From: Pseudomonas sp. CFII64
GTDB lineage: Bacteria; Pseudomonadota; Gammaproteobacteria; Pseudomonadales; Pseudomonadaceae
Length of the DNA stretch: 64,000 nt
NCBI RefSeq assembly: GCF_000416235.1
Contig: NZ_ATLO01000054.1
Location: forward strand, 41,979 to 105,978
Reading direction: 5' to 3'
Below are positions 51,326 to 60,698 of the stretch, one piece after another; within the stretch, counting starts at the first letter, position 1; every line of letters begins with the position of its first letter. The position numbers and the translations under genes were made by a program. Under the pieces are notes generated by a model that saw only the letters and a list, made by a program, of their open reading frames with translations, ran no database searches and had not been told where the DNA came from.

Positions 51326-54061
51326 TCACCCCAACAAACCCAACTCCTTCGCCCGCGCCACCGCCTGAGTGCGACGTTCAACGCCGAGTTTGCTGTTGAT
51401 GTGGCTGGCGTGGGTCTTGACCGTATGCAGGGAAATGAACAGCTGATCGCTGATTTCCTGATTCGAACAGCCCTGGGCGATGAGCTGAAGCACGCTGAGC
51501 TCCCGGACGCTCAAGGTATCGGTTGTATGCACCGCTTCGACGGGTTCACGCGCGCGAATCTCGATGGGCAGTTTGCTTAATAGCGTATCGCGCAGCGGGC
51601 AAGGCTCGGCTTGCAGCAGCTGCTCGCGCAACCAGCACGGATGGCGCTGGATCAACTCGTGGAATGGCAGCAAAGCGCCCCCGGAAGCAGCGTGCAGGCA
51701 GCGAGTGAACAACAGCCGTGCGCGGCCTTCGTCCGCAGTGCCCAGCAGCAGAAGGATTTGCTGAATCAATGTCGTCAGCGTCAGCAGCTGACCATCGACC
51801 TGTTGCGCGTAGCTTTCCAGGCTCTGCAAGCGCTGGGCGCACGCCACGACATCGCCTTGAATCCGTTCCAGCGCGGCGCGTTGCAGCTCGACTTGCTGCG
51901 GCAATTGCGGATGACACTCCGGCGCTGCGGCAGGCGCGTCGCCGCTGTAGGTCTGAGTCAGGCGCAAGAGCCAGGCTTCGGCCAGATCGACACGCCCTTG
52001 CGCCAGCCACAATTCACATTTGACCAAGGTGATCATTGCCAGGTAATACACGGGCGGCACGTCCCAGATATGCATCAGCCGCTCGGCTTCACCCAGTTCG
52101 GCAAATGCTTCGGCAAAGCGGCCTTCGCGGCCTTCCAGCCCGGCAATTACACAGTGGCCGATCAACACGCTGATGTCGCGACAGGCACGGGCTTCGGCCA
52201 GACCGGCAAGCAATTGCGCCCGGCCGTCTTCGGCCTGCATGCGCAGGGTCAACAGGTAGCCTTCATAAAGCGTCAATCGCGCACGGATCGCATACAACCG
52301 TTGCGACGACAGCCCCTTGAGCCGATGCATGCCCTGGTGGACTTCATCAAGTGATCGATTGATTTCGCCGCGTGCTTGCAGCACTCGCGCACGATCGTAA
52401 TGCGCGAGCGCTTCGAACAGAGGATTGGCAACGCGTTGGGCCAACTCCAGCGCATCTCGGTTCAGCGCACGGGCTCGCCACAGATCGCCATCGACAATGG
52501 CCAGGCCGGACAACGTCGACAGGCACAATAACCGCTGACCGTAACGTTTCTGCGGCAGGCTCAGCAGGGCCTCGGAGCAATACAGCTGGGCCCGGGCGCT
52601 GTCGCCTCGCCCCCTGGCAATAATGCCGCTGAGCGCCAGCCATTGGGCAAGCATGGAGTTTTGCGCCGTGGACGACGGCGCGGGCAAAAAGCGACTCAGG
52701 TTGCTGGCCAACTCTTCGGCGGCATCCAGCTGACACGCCAGACCCAATGCCCAGGCGTACAGGACAATCAGCCGCGGCGTACTGATCAGCAAGCTATCTG
52801 GCAGGTCCATTTTCCAGCGCAACAGCATGCCGACGTTCTGTTCGGCCAGCAGTTGCTCTTCGGACAGGTTCTGCACCAGATTGGCGGCGACGTCCAGATG
52901 ACCCGCGCGCAACGCCTGCTCGACCGCTTCGTCGAGCAACCCCTGATCGCTGAACCAGCGGCATGCATTCAGGTGCAGCCGGGTTTGCCGCAGCTCGGCA
53001 TCGGGCCGGGCCCGCAGCAGATCGGAAAACAAATGGTGATAGCGAAACCAGCGACCATGCTCGTCCAGCGGCACGAGAAATACTTGGTGTGATTGCAGGA
53101 AACGCAGCATTTGCGCGCTGTCGTGACTGTCACGCGCGGCATTGCACAACTCACTGCAGAAACGTTCCAGGCACGCGGTTTCGTACAGAAACGCTTGAAC
53201 GTCAGCAGGCAGGCAATCGATAACTTCTTCAAGCAAGTAATCGCGGATCAACCCTTCGCCACCGTGCAGCGCCTGAGGCAGCGCGTTGTCACCACCCGCT
53301 TCAGACGCGGCCAGCAACCAGAAGCGCAGCCCGGCGACCCAGCCTTCACTGCGCAGGATCAGGCTTTGCAACGCCTCGCTGTCCAACGAACTGCTGTGCT
53401 GATCGAGCAGCGCCCGCGACTCACAATGGGTCAGGCGCAAGTCTTGTTCAGTGAGTTCGAGTAATTGTCGCGAAAGGCGCAAGCGCGCCAGATGCCAGTC
53501 CGGGCGTTGGCGGCTGGTGACCATGATGATCAGGCCGGCGGGCAAATGATTGAGGAAAAATTGCAGGCAACGATCCAGTACCGGCCCTTGCGCCAGATGG
53601 TAATCATCGAGGACCAACAACAGCGGCTTGCTCAGCAATAGATGCATGGCGAGCTCATCGAGCAGTCCGTCCAGCCATTCTTCAAAGGCAAACGGTTGAT
53701 GACGCTGACGCATCTTCAACAAACCGAGCGCCTGGGCACCCAGCTGGGGGAAAAACTGCTGCAATCCGGCCAGCAAACGTTCGAGAAACCGTCCCGGATC
53801 ACTGTCGCGCTGACTCAAGCCAATCCAGACGCTCTGCCATTGAGGCGGAAGATTCTCGCAGAACTCCACCGCCAGCGAACTCTTGCCGAAGCCGGCCGGC
53901 GCGCTGACGAGCAGCAGTCGCCCGGACAAGCCAGCCGCCAGCCGCTCGCACAAGCGAGGACGGGATATGTATCCGTCTGGTAACGGAGGTCGAAAAAATC
54001 GCCCTTCCAGCGCGGGTACCGCGCTGTCTGCGAATCCTTGCATACGGGACAGATCAGTCAT
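51326..54061 (-). CDS. MalT/LAL-type LuxR-family transcriptional regulator
   Basis: 911 residues. An ATP-binding STAND domain has Walker A SAPAGFGKSS (Lys60) and a Walker B-like LLLVLDDYH. A long TPR-like helical middle follows, and the C-terminal LuxR helix-turn-helix (about 845-911) has LSVRELSVLQLIAQGCSNQEISDQLFISLHTVKTH. Such regulators (MalT, AlkS) are activated by small ligands and ATP. It lies downstream of, and in line with, DUF1302-DUF1329, and by analogy with AlkS may activate lipid or hydrocarbon-use genes; that is inference. The start at 54061 fits the family (binding domain begins near residue 30). Confidence 0.9.
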   Translation of the reverse strand: MTDLSRMQGFADSAVPALEGRFFRPPLPDGYISRPRLCERLAAGLSGRLLLVSAPAGFGKSSLAVEFCENLPPQWQSVWIGLSQRDSDPGRFLERLLAGLQQFFPQLGAQALGLLKMRQRHQPFAFEEWLDGLLDELAMHLLLSKPLLLVLDDYHLAQGPVLDRCLQFFLNHLPAGLIIMVTSRQRPDWHLARLRLSRQLLELTEQDLRLTHCESRALLDQHSSSLDSEALQSLILRSEGWVAGLRFWLLAASEAGGDNALPQALHGGEGLIRDYLLEEVIDCLPADVQAFLYETACLERFCSELCNAARDSHDSAQMLRFLQSHQVFLVPLDEHGRWFRYHHLFSDLLRARPDAELRQTRLHLNACRWFSDQGLLDEAVEQALRAGHLDVAANLVQNLSEEQLLAEQNVGMLLRWKMDLPDSLLISTPRLIVLYAWALGLACQLDAAEELASNLSRFLPAPSSTAQNSMLAQWLALSGIIARGRGDSARAQLYCSEALLSLPQKRYGQRLLCLSTLSGLAIVDGDLWRARALNRDALELAQRVANPLFEALAHYDRARVLQARGEINRSLDEVHQGMHRLKGLSSQRLYAIRARLTLYEGYLLTLRMQAEDGRAQLLAGLAEARACRDISVLIGHCVIAGLEGREGRFAEAFAELGEAERLMHIWDVPPVYYLAMITLVKCELWLAQGRVDLAEAWLLRLTQTYSGDAPAAAPECHPQLPQQVELQRAALERIQGDVVACAQRLQSLESYAQQVDGQLLTLTTLIQQILLLLGTADEGRARLLFTRCLHAASGGALLPFHELIQRHPCWLREQLLQAEPCPLRDTLLSKLPIEIRAREPVEAVHTTDTLSVRELSVLQLIAQGCSNQEISDQLFISLHTVKTHASHINSKLGVERRTQAVARAKELGLLG

Positions 54062-54202
54062 GGCCGGCTCTTGTTGTTGAAGCGCTATTAGCGGCTAAGC
54101 AGATAGTCCCGAGACTAGCGGTTAAGTAGCGCCTTTTGAAGGCGGTTGCCGAAAAGACTGTAACAAAATTCCTACAATCATCATTGCGAATACCCGGACA
54201 TA

Positions 54203-54227
54203 GAAAAGCCCCGGTTAAGGGGCTTTA
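54203..54227 (-). terminator. Rho-independent terminator after the DUF1329 gene
   Basis: Minus strand AAAGCCCC-TTAACC-GGGGCTTTTC: an 8-bp stem with a short T-run, 60 bases after the DUF1329 stop and before the LuxR gene, suggesting separate transcription of the regulator. Confidence 0.8.
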
Positions 54228-54286
54228 AGGTCTATCCAATATCAATGTGATCCGTAGGACCGGCTTTCACGCCTGATCAAACCAGA

Positions 54287-55657
54287 TCAACGCACCCCTT
54301 CCTGACGCAGCGCATTCGGGGTGAACTCGCTGGTGGTGGCAGTGAAGCCGAAGTCGTAAGCGCTTTTCTCTTCGTTCTTCATGCCCAGTGCCAGATAACG
54401 GCCCGATTGCAGGTCATACAGGGTTTCCAGGGCGTACCACGGCACTTGCTTGTCGTAGTAGTTCTCGGCGTGAGCTTCCGCCACGCGCCACAGTTGACCG
54501 CGACCGTCGTAGTGATCGATCACCGCTGCCTGCCAGGTGTCCTCGTCGATGAAGAAATCACGCTTGGCGTAGATATGGCGCTGGCCTTCCTTCAAGGTTG
54601 CCGTCACATGCCAGACACGACGCAGCTCGTAGCGAGCCAGGTCCTGATTGATGTGACCGGCCTTGATGATGTCGGCGTACTTGAGCTTTGGATCGTCCAG
54701 CTTGTGGCTGTTGGAGGCGATGTACAGTTCCTGCTTGCCGATCAATTTCCAGTCATAGCGATCCGGCGCACCGTTGTACATGTCGAGGTTGTCAGAGGTG
54801 CGCAGGCCATCGGCCGCAGTACCCGGGCCGTCATAGGACACTTGCGGCGCGCGGCGCACACGGCGTTGACCGGCGTTATACACCCACGCCGAACGCGGTT
54901 CCTTTACCTGATCAAGGGTTTCGTGAACCAGCAACACGCCACCGGCCAGACGTGCCGGTGCGGTCACTTCCTGCTTGAAGTAGAACAGGATATTTCCAGG
55001 GTTTTTCGGATCGAAGTCTTTCATCTTGTCGCGAAACACAAACTGATCGCGGAAGTACACCAGACTGAACGAGCCGTTGGGCTGCGGAGTGGCCTGAGTG
55101 ACCAGACGCGTCACGCTGCCGCCGCGATAGCGTGTGATGTGGTTCCAGATCACTTCGACGCCAGTGGCAGGAATCGGAAACGGCACTGCGGTCTCGAAGT
55201 TTTCCAGACCGTTGCCGCCGCCCACCGATTTGGTGTTGGTGGCGTTTCTCTTGATGGCGGCTAAAACGTCATCCGGCACGGTCGCGCCGCGATGGGACGG
55301 ATAGACCGGCATCTTGAAGGTTTCCGGGTAGCGCTTGAACATCGCGTACTGCCCCGGAGCAAGCTTGTCCTTATACTGCTCGACGTTGGCCGCAGTAATC
55401 GTGAACTGCGGCTTCTCATTGGCATACGGGTTGGCAAGGAAACCCTTGCTGTCCACTGCCCCCGCATTTTTCGGCATCGGGCTCCAGGCGGGAATCGTAT
55501 TGGCGGCATTGCCGGCTTTTTCCGCGCCCATTGGCGTCAGCGTGGTTCCAAGCTTCGCGGCTTCCGACTCAGACACTGCGGCCATGACACCGGTTGCCAG
55601 CAATGACAGGCTCAAGACACCGATTTGCAATAGACCTGTTGTTATTTTCATTTTCAT
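54287..55657 (-). CDS. DUF1329-family envelope protein
   Basis: 456 residues. The signal peptide (ITTGLLQIGVLSLSLLATGVMA) is followed by a beta-rich periplasmic or outer-membrane-associated protein with AAKLGTTLTPMGAEKAGN, RRVRRAPQVSYDGPGTAADGLRTSDN and MYNGAPDRYDWKLIGKQELYI, the DUF1329 family (LolB-like fold). It is almost always paired with DUF1302. Proposed roles include export or uptake of lipids or hydrophobic compounds, but none is established here. AGGACGATT precedes the ATG and 22 bases separate it from DUF1302. Confidence 0.9.
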   Translation of the reverse strand: MKMKITTGLLQIGVLSLSLLATGVMAAVSESEAAKLGTTLTPMGAEKAGNAANTIPAWSPMPKNAGAVDSKGFLANPYANEKPQFTITAANVEQYKDKLAPGQYAMFKRYPETFKMPVYPSHRGATVPDDVLAAIKRNATNTKSVGGGNGLENFETAVPFPIPATGVEVIWNHITRYRGGSVTRLVTQATPQPNGSFSLVYFRDQFVFRDKMKDFDPKNPGNILFYFKQEVTAPARLAGGVLLVHETLDQVKEPRSAWVYNAGQRRVRRAPQVSYDGPGTAADGLRTSDNLDMYNGAPDRYDWKLIGKQELYIASNSHKLDDPKLKYADIIKAGHINQDLARYELRRVWHVTATLKEGQRHIYAKRDFFIDEDTWQAAVIDHYDGRGQLWRVAEAHAENYYDKQVPWYALETLYDLQSGRYLALGMKNEEKSAYDFGFTATTSEFTPNALRQEGVR

Positions 55658-55679
55658 AATCGTCCTGAAAACCGTGTTC

Positions 55680-57617
55680 TTAGAAATTCATGCCGAAGCT
55701 GAGCGCAACAAAATCGCGGTCATCCACAGTCGTGTACTTGCCATCGAAGAAGTTGGTGTACGAGAGGTTCGCGGTGTAGGTGTTCTGGTATTCGGCATCC
55801 AGACCGAGGCTGACAGCCTTGCGACCTTCCTCGAAGTTGCCGCCTGGGCCTGGTGAGTAACCTTCGACGTCATGGGACCAGGCAACGCTCGGACGCAGGT
55901 TCACGCCAGCGAACACGCTGTTGTAATCCCAGATGGCCCGGGCGCGATAACCCCAGGAGTTGGCAGTGGTAAAACCGTCGTCTTCGCAGTAGCGGCTGAG
56001 GTTGTTCTGCGCAGCGCCAGTCAGGGTGCCGGCGTTGAGCGTGGTGCATTGACCGCCAGCCAGCGGGCCCGGACCGTAGCTTGGGTCGCGGCCATAACGA
56101 ACTTTCGAGGTGTTTTCCAGACCACCAACGTGGGTCCAGCCAACTTCACCGACCACGGTCAGACGTTCCGCGCCCATCACCTGATCGAAGAACTGGGTGA
56201 AGGTGGTTTGCATCTGGGTGATTTCTTTACGGCGATAACCCGGCTGATCGGTGTTCGGGCGACCCGTCAATACCGATACGTTCGGGTTGAGCGGCGACAG
56301 GCCCGAATACAGGATGTCAGTGGTGTTGACCTGGACCGGAGCATTCGGGCGGTAGCTGATTTCACCGCTCCAGGCTGTACCTGTAGGCAAGGTGGTGGAG
56401 AAGCTCAGGCCGTACAGATGAATGTCTTCCGGGTATTCGACGTAGTAGCTGGAGTTGCCCGCAACCACCACCGGCAGCAGCGTCGGCGCCAACGCGGCCG
56501 CTGTCTGGGCCGGAATTCCGTTACGTACCAATGAACCCACCAGACCTGCCGCGCTGTAAGCGCTGGCCGGACCGCCCTTGCCGCTGAAAATCGGCGCACG
56601 GCTGTGGTAATTCATGAAATACGCGCCGAACTCGGTGTCCAGCGGTTCGAAGTTGTAGTGCACCGCCAGGCCGAACTGGCCGCTGTCACGGGCGTCACGG
56701 TCCGGGCCGCGACGAACGATGGCGCCCTCGTCAGGACTGCCGAAACGCACACCTTGCTGGTTCAGCGAGTTGAACACAGCGCCACGGGCGGCAGCGGGCA
56801 GACCCGCAGAGGTCAGTGAGCTGTTCAGGCTGTTGCGGCTGCGCAAGACGGCCAGGTTGTTGTCGCAGCCGTCGGAAATCACGTCCGGCTGGGAGAAGAA
56901 TGTGCCGCAGTTGTCGGTAACGGTCTGGTCCCATTCCAGCTGGTAGAAGCCTTCAGCCGAGAGGTTTTCGGTGATGCTTTGCGACAGGTAGAACATGTTG
57001 ACCGGAATCAAGCCTTCCTTGATTTCCGCGCCGGGGCGGCGGAATGCCGAAACATCGACCGGGTTGATGCTATTGATGCCGTTCTGGATGAAGGTACTTT
57101 CACCCCAGCTGACCACTTGCTTGCCCAGACGTACCGAACCTGGCTCATCGCCAATGCTGTAGTTGTGGTAAACGAACGCATCGAGAATCTGGCCGCCGGA
57201 GGATTTGGCGCCCTCTTTGCGGTTGGAGTCGCTGATGTCCTTGAACTCACGCCCTTCGTCCTTGAGCTCGAAGTCATACCAGTACTTGCCACGCACGAAC
57301 ACGCCGGTGTCGCCGTATTTCAGTTCCAGATCATGGATGCCCTTGAAGATCTTCGAAAACGTCTCCCCACGTTTGAAGTTCAAGTGGCCGTCATCGGACG
57401 TTTGCGACAGGCCGTGCCCGCCATTATTGGCACCGATGAGGTTCTTGTTGGCCTTTTCAGTCGACCAACTGGCGCCCACAGAGAGCGACGAGTCGAACTT
57501 GCCTTCGATTTCGCCGATGTTGAAACTGACGCCGAATGCAGGACCGGCGAGCGTAGAAGCGAGGCTGACGGCCAAAGGCAATTTCGCCCGGCGCCAGAAC
57601 TGGTTTGCTGATGTCAT
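55680..57617 (-). CDS. DUF1302-family outer-membrane protein
   Basis: 645 residues. The signal peptide ends near GPAFG-VSFNIG. Beta-barrel strands alternate throughout (VFVRGKYWYDFELKDEGREF, GSVRLGKQVVSWGESTFIQNGINSINPVD), and the chain ends with aromatic Phe (FVALSFGMNF), typical of outer-membrane barrels. It is first of the DUF1302-DUF1329 pair. GGAGTAG precedes ATG 57617. The MMPL/RND and BNR-repeat genes that often join this pair are absent here. Upstream lie two inverted repeats that could be operators. Confidence 0.9.
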   Translation of the reverse strand: MTSANQFWRRAKLPLAVSLASTLAGPAFGVSFNIGEIEGKFDSSLSVGASWSTEKANKNLIGANNGGHGLSQTSDDGHLNFKRGETFSKIFKGIHDLELKYGDTGVFVRGKYWYDFELKDEGREFKDISDSNRKEGAKSSGGQILDAFVYHNYSIGDEPGSVRLGKQVVSWGESTFIQNGINSINPVDVSAFRRPGAEIKEGLIPVNMFYLSQSITENLSAEGFYQLEWDQTVTDNCGTFFSQPDVISDGCDNNLAVLRSRNSLNSSLTSAGLPAAARGAVFNSLNQQGVRFGSPDEGAIVRRGPDRDARDSGQFGLAVHYNFEPLDTEFGAYFMNYHSRAPIFSGKGGPASAYSAAGLVGSLVRNGIPAQTAAALAPTLLPVVVAGNSSYYVEYPEDIHLYGLSFSTTLPTGTAWSGEISYRPNAPVQVNTTDILYSGLSPLNPNVSVLTGRPNTDQPGYRRKEITQMQTTFTQFFDQVMGAERLTVVGEVGWTHVGGLENTSKVRYGRDPSYGPGPLAGGQCTTLNAGTLTGAAQNNLSRYCEDDGFTTANSWGYRARAIWDYNSVFAGVNLRPSVAWSHDVEGYSPGPGGNFEEGRKAVSLGLDAEYQNTYTANLSYTNFFDGKYTTVDDRDFVALSFGMNF

Positions 57618-57650
57618 CGACGCTACTCCATGTGCTTTTATTTTTTTTTG

Positions 57651-57664
57651 GCAGTGGGTACTGC
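57651..57664. promoter_or_regulatory. Short inverted repeat in the DUF1302 leader
   Basis: GCAGT-GGGT-ACTGC, next to a run of T residues, 34-47 bases upstream of the DUF1302 start. Could be an operator half-site pair or a leader hairpin. Confidence 0.35.
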
Positions 57665-57713
57665 TAAAAACGACCGGGCTTCTCGTCGAAACTCCGATTT
57701 TGACACTAATCGG

Positions 57714-57730
57714 GTAACCCAGAGGGTTAC
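57714..57730. promoter_or_regulatory. Perfect palindrome GTAACCC-AGA-GGGTTAC upstream of DUF1302
   Basis: A 7-bp perfect inverted repeat with a 3-base spacer, 97-113 bases upstream of the DUF1302 start. A plausible binding site for a dimeric activator such as the MalT-type regulator encoded downstream. Confidence 0.5.
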
Positions 57731-57944
57731 GACACGACATTGCATCTTTTTGCGCTCTTACCCAGCCCCTGATGCCGACTATATCCAGCCGGTTGCAGCA
57801 CTAGATCCCTCTAAAGTGTGATTTGCAGCATCAAACCCTCTGGCACGCGTATTTCCCGGCGATCGCTGTGGCGAGACCGGTGCGCAGAGTGGCGTGAAAT
57901 CGGTTTTTGACAGGGCAGGCGCTTGTCAGGGGGCTATCGGCGGG

Positions 57945-57973
57945 ACCTGCCGCACTCGGGGAGCGCGGCAGGT
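57945..57973. terminator. GC-rich hairpin after the acyl-CoA ligase gene
   Basis: ACCTGCCGC and GCGGCAGGT pair across an 11-base loop, seven bases past the end of the ligase gene on the minus strand. No U-tract follows, so it may slow or end transcription only weakly. Confidence 0.5.
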
Positions 57974-57979
57974 TGGGTA

Positions 57980-59656
57980 TCAGAGCGTCGAGAGAAAGGT
58001 ACTGTTACTGTTCTGCCATTCGACGATGTCTACGCGCATGCGCTTCTTGTCGAGTTTGCCGACGCTGGTCTTGGGAATTTCAGTAACAAGCGCGATCTGA
58101 TGCGGAATCGCCCACTTATTGATGTGCCCCAGTTCCACGAATGGTTTGAGGTGTTCCTTCAAATCCCGTGCGTCGATGCTGTGCCCATCGCGAATCACCA
58201 GCAGCGCGAAAGGCCGCTCGCCCCACTGCGGATCGGCGATGCCCACCACGGCCACTTCGCGCACCGCCGGATGGCGACTGCACAGGTCTTCGAGGTCCAG
58301 CGACGAGATCCATTCGCCACCGGTCTTGATGACGTCCTTGATGCGATCACGAATATCGATGACGCCCATGCTGTCCAGCGTGGCCACGTCACCGGTATGC
58401 ATCCAGCCACCCGCCCAGAGCTCGGCGCCTTTCTGCGGCTCACGGTAATACCCTTCGCTCAACCAGGGCGCGCGCAACACCAGTTCGCCCTGGGACTCGC
58501 CATCGGCGGGCAGGAAGTTGCCGTCTTCATCGATAATCGCCGCGTCCACCAGAATCCCCGGCACCCCGGCCTTGATCCGATAAGTAATGCGCTCGTCTTC
58601 GGTGCCAGCGCGCAGCTCGTCATTCAAGTGAGCAACGGAAATCAGCGGCCCGGTTTCCGACATGCCATAAGCGGCGGTCAACTGAATGCCACGGGCCTTG
58701 GCGGCCTCAAAGAGCGTGCGATTGAGCGAACTGCCGCCAATGATGATTTTCCAACCGGCAAAATCCAGCTCTTGAGCGGACTTGCAGTTGAGCAGCATTT
58801 GCAGGATGGTCGGCACGCAATGGGAGAACGTTACCTTTTCCTTACGCCACAACTCGACGAGCATTTCAGGATCGTAACGCCCCGGATAGACCTGTTTGAT
58901 GCCAAGCATGGTGGCCGCATACGGCATGCCCCACGCATGCACGTGGAACATCGGCGTGATCGGCATGTACACGTCATCGGTGCCCAGCAACCGTTCAGCG
59001 CTGCCGACAATGGTTGCTACGCCCATGGTGTGCAGGACCAGTTGCCGATGGCTGAAATACACGCCCTTCGGGTTACCCGTCGTACCCGTGGTGTAGAAGG
59101 TGGTGGCGATGGAGTTTTCGTCGAAATCTTCGAATTCGTACTGGTTGCTCGCTTGCGCCAGCAAAGTTTCGTACTCGCCGACCAGATCAGGCAAATCAGC
59201 GGTCTTTTCCGGCAGATCGGTGAGCAGCAAGGTTTTCTCGACCGTGGTCAGGTGCCCGGCAATCCCCTTATACAGGCCGACAAATTCACTGTTGACCAGC
59301 ACGAACTTATCTTCGGCGTGGTTCATGGTGTAGACGATTTGCTCGGGTGACAGGCGTACGTTGACCGTGTGAATCACTGCACCGATCATTGGAATGGCAA
59401 ACATGCACTCCAGGTAACGATGGCTGTCCCAATCCATCACCGCAACGGTATCGCCAGCCTTGACGCCTGCGGCAGTCAGGACATTGGCCAGACGACAGAT
59501 CCGCTCGGAAAGCTCGGGATAGGTATAGCGAACAGTATCGCGGTAGACGATTTCACGCGTTTTTTCATAGCGACTGCCGGACATCAATAGCCGCTTGATC
59601 AACAGGGGGTACTGATAGGCGCCATCGGCCGGTGGAATAACGCGGGTCTGCAGCAT
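57980..59656 (-). CDS. AMP-forming acyl-CoA ligase (AlkK-like, medium/long-chain)
   Basis: 558 residues. The AMP-binding signature is TTFYTTGTTGNPKGVYFSH; HVHAWGMPYAATMLG, AYGMSETGPLI and GGWMHTGDVATLDSMGVIDIRDR follow; the catalytic Lys is in TSVGKLDKKRMR. The sequence resembles AlkK, which activates medium-chain fatty acids from alkane oxidation. It lies 362 bases upstream of the DUF1302-DUF1329 pair and in line with the MalT-type regulator, so all four may serve one hydrophobic substrate. AAGGAACTCCC precedes ATG 59656. Confidence 0.9.
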   Translation of the reverse strand: MLQTRVIPPADGAYQYPLLIKRLLMSGSRYEKTREIVYRDTVRYTYPELSERICRLANVLTAAGVKAGDTVAVMDWDSHRYLECMFAIPMIGAVIHTVNVRLSPEQIVYTMNHAEDKFVLVNSEFVGLYKGIAGHLTTVEKTLLLTDLPEKTADLPDLVGEYETLLAQASNQYEFEDFDENSIATTFYTTGTTGNPKGVYFSHRQLVLHTMGVATIVGSAERLLGTDDVYMPITPMFHVHAWGMPYAATMLGIKQVYPGRYDPEMLVELWRKEKVTFSHCVPTILQMLLNCKSAQELDFAGWKIIIGGSSLNRTLFEAAKARGIQLTAAYGMSETGPLISVAHLNDELRAGTEDERITYRIKAGVPGILVDAAIIDEDGNFLPADGESQGELVLRAPWLSEGYYREPQKGAELWAGGWMHTGDVATLDSMGVIDIRDRIKDVIKTGGEWISSLDLEDLCSRHPAVREVAVVGIADPQWGERPFALLVIRDGHSIDARDLKEHLKPFVELGHINKWAIPHQIALVTEIPKTSVGKLDKKRMRVDIVEWQNSNSTFLSTL

Positions 59657-59981
59657 GGGAGTTCCTTTTCGAGTGCAAAGTCGAGGCTTGAAAATATGCA
59701 CTCTAGAGGCCCGGCCCGCCAGCCAAATCAGCCGAAGGGATGATTTGCTGGATGAGCGTCAGGGGAGGCGAATTGCCAGCCTTCGCTCAAAGCCATGGAG
59801 GATTTCACCCTGAAGCTGACACCGCGCCATACCGCAGATCCGTAGGACCGGCTTCAGCCGGGAGGGCGACAGTGCTAACGACGTAGCTGCTGCGCATGGA
59901 ATGGCCTCCTCCCGGCTAAAGCCAGTCCTACGGAACGCATTCCAGGTTATGTGGGGTTTGACGAGACCAAAGCTGGCTTTA
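59657..59981. other. Intergenic region with REP pair
   Basis: 325 bases between the ligase start and the end of the LysE gene, both leftward. The right half is a REP pair; the left half (59700-59840) should carry the ligase promoter, but I see no clear operator. Confidence 0.4.
59842..59932. repeat. Inverted REP pair
   Basis: GTAGGACCGGCTTCAGCCGGGAGGGC and CCTCCTCCCGGCTAAAGCCAGTCCTAC in opposite orientation with about 40 bases between. One stem has a mismatch (CCAGTCC). Confidence 0.88.
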
Positions 59982-60611
59982 TCAGCGAATCTCGGTAAAC
60001 GCCAGCTTCAAGCCCAATGCCACCAGCACCGCCCCCATGGCCCGATCAAACCAATGGCCCATACGCGCAAAGCCTGCACGCACACGCTCTTGACTGAACA
60101 GGCGCGCCACCATGCAGAACCACAGGCCGGTCGCCACAGCCAGGTAAACGCCGTAACCCGCCTGCACCCACAATGGCGTGTGCGGATTGATCACCACGGT
60201 GAACAGCGACAGAAAAAACAGCGTCGCCTTGGGGTTCAGGCCGTTGGTGACAAAGCCGCTGGTAAAGGCGCCGCGTGCGGTGCGCTCGCCCTCGGCAACC
60301 TTGACGGGTGCATCGCTGGCATTGGCCGGTTTGGCGCGCAAGGCCTTGAAGCCGATGTACAGCAGATACGCAGCAGCTGCCCATTTAAGCGCGTTGAACA
60401 ACACGATGGACTGGGAAACGATCAGGCCGATCCCCAGCAGCGAATAGCCCACATGCACAAAAATCGCGGTGCCCACGCCCATGGCTGTGTAGGTCCCGGC
60501 TTTGCGGCCATGGGTCACGCTTTCACGCACCACCACGGCGAAATCCGGGCCTGGACTGGCGACGGCAAGCAGGTGAATCAAGGCAACGGTCAGAAATTCT
60601 GCCCAATACAT
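59982..60611 (-). CDS. LysE/RhtB-family amino-acid exporter
   Basis: 209 residues with about six hydrophobic helices. It starts MYWAEFLTVALIHLLAVASPGPDFAVVVRESVTHG, the LysE/RhtB signature (SPGPDF), and has NGLNPKATLFFLSLF. It exports an amino acid or homoserine lactone-like solute across the inner membrane. GGAGAAACGC precedes ATG 60611. Divergent from the hydroxyacid dehydrogenase. Confidence 0.92.
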   Translation of the reverse strand: MYWAEFLTVALIHLLAVASPGPDFAVVVRESVTHGRKAGTYTAMGVGTAIFVHVGYSLLGIGLIVSQSIVLFNALKWAAAAYLLYIGFKALRAKPANASDAPVKVAEGERTARGAFTSGFVTNGLNPKATLFFLSLFTVVINPHTPLWVQAGYGVYLAVATGLWFCMVARLFSQERVRAGFARMGHWFDRAMGAVLVALGLKLAFTEIR

Positions 60612-60698
60612 GCGTTTCTCCAAAAATGTAAGCAAGCGTTTCGCTCTGTTAGGCTGACCACATTAAGCCTTCGAAACTTCCAATAACAGGTACAGCTG

